Below, in pieces: positions 4,581-6,447 of a DNA stretch of 6,447 bases (positions are counted from its first letter, which is position 1; each line of letters starts with the position of its first letter). A program made the position numbers and the translations under genes. The notes under the pieces are model-generated. The model did not search any database and was not told where the DNA came from. It saw nothing but the letters and a program-made list of their open reading frames with translations. This DNA comes from Bacillota bacterium (GTDB lineage: Bacteria; Bacillota; Clostridia; UBA1381), in the NCBI GenBank assembly GCA_021203665.1, contig JAJQAT010000151.1, positions 1 through 6,447 of the forward strand, given 5' to 3'.

Positions 4581-6404
4581 ATGGACGTGTCAAAAATCAA
4601 ACTGATTATCTGGGACCTTGACGAAACCTTTTGGAGCGGTACTATTTCAGAACAAAAGGTCGCGCCCGTGCCACGGGCTTGCGGCCTTGTTTTAGTATCG
4701 TCCGAAAAGGGTATCGTAAATTCCATATGCTCAAAAAACGACGAGCAGCCTTGCATTGACAAGCTGAAGGAATGGGATATGGACAAATACTTTGTCTTTG
4801 CCTCAATCAACTGGCAGCCTAAGGGCCGGCGCGTTAAGGATATTATTTCAAATATGAATTTAAGACCCGCAAACACGCTTTTTATCGACGACAACAGGCT
4901 TAATCTTGAGGAGGCTAAGTTTTATTGTCCGGAAATTATGACGGCTCTGCCCGACGAAATAGACTCGATTTACGAGGAAATTTCAAGGCTTGACAAGCAC
5001 GATGAAAATTTATCCCGTCTTGAAAGCTACAAGGTTCTTGAAAAGAAAAATAAAATTAGGCAGGGTATGGATTCAAATGAGGAATTTCTGCGCCAAAGCA
5101 ATATTCATGCGGATTTCCATACGGACTGCGCCGAGCATTCCGAGCGTCTGCACGAGCTTATTATGCGCGCGAATCAGCTCAATTTCACAAAGCTGCGCCC
5201 CTCAAAGGAGGAGCTTGACGCGCTCCTTTCCGATAAGGACGCCGACTGCGGCTACATAACCGCCCGTGACAAGTACGGCGAATACGGCATAGTCGGCTTT
5301 TATGCCGTAAAAAACAACAAGGTCATTCATCTGCTGTTCTCCTGCCGCACCCTCGGTATGGGACTTGAGCAGTTCACATATGAGCATCTCGGCTTTCCGG
5401 AGCTTGAAATTGTAGGCGATGTGTCGGTGAAAATAGGCGCGAACGAGCCGCGCGTCACTTGGATTAACCAAGATACCGCCGCAGGCGAAAACGAGTTCGG
5501 CGGAATAGAAAACGCCGATTTTAAGGTGCTTATGAAGGGTCCGTGCGACCTTAATCAGATATTCTCCTTTATAAAAAACGAGGATATGTTCGACTGCGAA
5601 TTTACATACGTCAGCCGCGAAAAGCATTCGCTCGGCGTAACTATTGAGGGTATGAACCATACCGCGCAAATTGTCGAGGCGTATTTGATTACGGATGCTC
5701 AAAAGCGTGAATTATGCGCTCTGCCCATCTGCGACAGCGCTATGTTTCCCGCGGGTATCTACAAAAATAAATACGGAATGATTTTCATAAGCATACTTAC
5801 GGACGCGAATTTGGGACTTTACCGCAGCAAAAAGAGCGGCGCCGTTTTCGCTTTCGGCGAATACCTCTACCCTATGACCGACGAGAATATGTGGGACAAA
5901 TACATAAACAAAGAGGTTTACACCGCAAATTACAGCTTTAAAAAAGAGGATTTGCAAAAAATCGCGGCTGAGTATGAGTTTCTGGGCAGACTTACTCCGA
6001 AAGAGATTGCGGAAAATCTTAAATTTATATACAACCATATTAAGCCCGATACGCGGCTTGTAATTCTGCTCGGCTGCGAGCGGGAGTATAAGGATAATAT
6101 TTTGCCCGCGTGGGACACCCGCCACGATGACCACAAAAAAATCAACGCGGCGGTGCGCGCCGAATTTGACGGCTGCGAAAATGTGACATTGTTCGACGTG
6201 AACGATTACATCGCCTCGGACGATGATTTCAACGACAGCATAAATCACTACAAAAAGCGCGTCTATTACCTGATGGCGCAAAAATTCACCGAGATGATAA
6301 ACGAAAGAGCAAAATCGGACATTGCAAAGCAGACCTCAAGGGCAAAGCTCGCGTATCTGACAATTAAACAGAAAATCAAAAAAATGATATATCCGCACGG
6401 ATAA
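4581..6404 (+). CDS. FkbH-like protein: HAD-IIIC phosphatase + GNAT-like + SGNH-like domains
   Basis: The product is 607 residues, read from the ATG at 4581. Residues about 5-125 are a HAD-IIIC domain: IIWDLDETFWSG (9-20) with nucleophile Asp12 and Asp14, SICSKND (48-54), Lys81 in WQPKG (78-82), and LFIDDN (100-105). Residues about 145-300 match the acyltransferase-like half of FkbH proteins: LIMRANQLNFTKLRPS (193-208), ARDKYGEYGIVGFYAV (228-243) and LLFSCRTLGMGLEQ (251-264), with conserved Cys255. Residues about 312-575 look like an SGNH/GDSL-type domain: KGPCDL (319-324) at the usual first block, RHDDHKKIN (514-522), and NDSINHYKKRVYYLMA (551-566) with the expected late His556. A canonical GDS serine is not seen. 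The tail (about 583-607) is strongly basic. Known FkbH proteins load glyceryl units from 1,3-bisphosphoglycerate onto a carrier protein. Related fusions occur in surface-polysaccharide clusters, but no carrier protein is visible here. It follows purA by 24 nt with no terminator, so they are probably co-transcribed. Family assignment is strong, substrate unknown. Confidence 0.85.
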   Translation: MDVSKIKLIIWDLDETFWSGTISEQKVAPVPRACGLVLVSSEKGIVNSICSKNDEQPCIDKLKEWDMDKYFVFASINWQPKGRRVKDIISNMNLRPANTLFIDDNRLNLEEAKFYCPEIMTALPDEIDSIYEEISRLDKHDENLSRLESYKVLEKKNKIRQGMDSNEEFLRQSNIHADFHTDCAEHSERLHELIMRANQLNFTKLRPSKEELDALLSDKDADCGYITARDKYGEYGIVGFYAVKNNKVIHLLFSCRTLGMGLEQFTYEHLGFPELEIVGDVSVKIGANEPRVTWINQDTAAGENEFGGIENADFKVLMKGPCDLNQIFSFIKNEDMFDCEFTYVSREKHSLGVTIEGMNHTAQIVEAYLITDAQKRELCALPICDSAMFPAGIYKNKYGMIFISILTDANLGLYRSKKSGAVFAFGEYLYPMTDENMWDKYINKEVYTANYSFKKEDLQKIAAEYEFLGRLTPKEIAENLKFIYNHIKPDTRLVILLGCEREYKDNILPAWDTRHDDHKKINAAVRAEFDGCENVTLFDVNDYIASDDDFNDSINHYKKRVYYLMAQKFTEMINERAKSDIAKQTSRAKLAYLTIKQKIKKMIYPHG

Positions 6405-6421
6405 AATCACAATAAAGCCAT

Positions 6422-6447
6422 AAAAAAACTGCCGGATTAATTACGGC
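6422..6447 (+). terminator. Intrinsic terminator, cut by the window end
   Basis: An A-run (6422-6428) is followed by CT and then GCCG (6431-6434), which pairs with CGGC (6444-6447) around a 9-nt GATTAATTA loop. The sequence ends at the last stem base. If it continues AGTTTTTT, this would be a bidirectional A-run/stem/T-run terminator closing the five-gene cluster 18 nt after its last stop codon. The continuation is a prediction. Confidence 0.55.

Noticed and set aside
4322..4894. 190-residue minus-strand open frame across the purA/FkbH junction
   Set aside because: It lies antisense to two well-supported genes, has no ribosome binding site or family motif, and is explained by the codon bias of the opposite strand. 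The same applies to the antisense frames at 2488-2967, 2513-3001, 5202-5702 and 5712-6281.

Overview
The window is a compact, entirely plus-strand gene cluster from what looks like a Clostridia-type Firmicute. An Oscillospirales-like gut or anaerobic lineage is my guess, from the copper-amine-oxidase-type 'stalk' domain protein, the strong AGGAGG-type ribosome binding sites, the moderate GC content and the sequence flavour of PurA and PurB. The family-level placement is an inference.

Layout: positions 1-227 are non-coding. They hold a GC-rich hairpin element (about 36-89), then an AT-rich stretch with two overlapping sigma-A-type promoters (150-183) and a short leader. Five genes follow with small gaps: purC (228-935), purB (950-2383), a secreted stalk-domain protein of unknown role (2417-3241), purA (3282-4556), and a three-domain FkbH-like protein (HAD-IIIC phosphatase + GNAT-like + SGNH-like; 4581-6404). 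A hairpin with a short U-run lies between the stalk gene and purA (3243-3264). The window ends inside what appears to be an intrinsic terminator (6422-6447).

How they fit: PurC adds aspartate to CAIR to make SAICAR, and PurB removes fumarate to give AICAR. PurA adds aspartate to IMP, and the same PurB removes fumarate to give AMP. The three pur genes are therefore exactly the 'aspartate in, fumarate out' steps of purine synthesis. The other two genes have no known purine role. One is an exported protein, and the other belongs to a family usually seen in polyketide or surface-polysaccharide gene clusters.

Most unusual points: PurB is of the animal ADSL-like subfamily. PurA keeps the catalytic Asp and His but departs from the E. 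coli-type consensus in the guanine-recognition, IMP-binding and GTTGRG-type loops. The FkbH-like protein carries a C-terminal SGNH-like domain whose expected nucleophile motif reads G-P-C-D, and it sits 24 nt behind purA. I see no phage, transposon, CRISPR, tRNA or rRNA features, and no clear new defence or mobile system.
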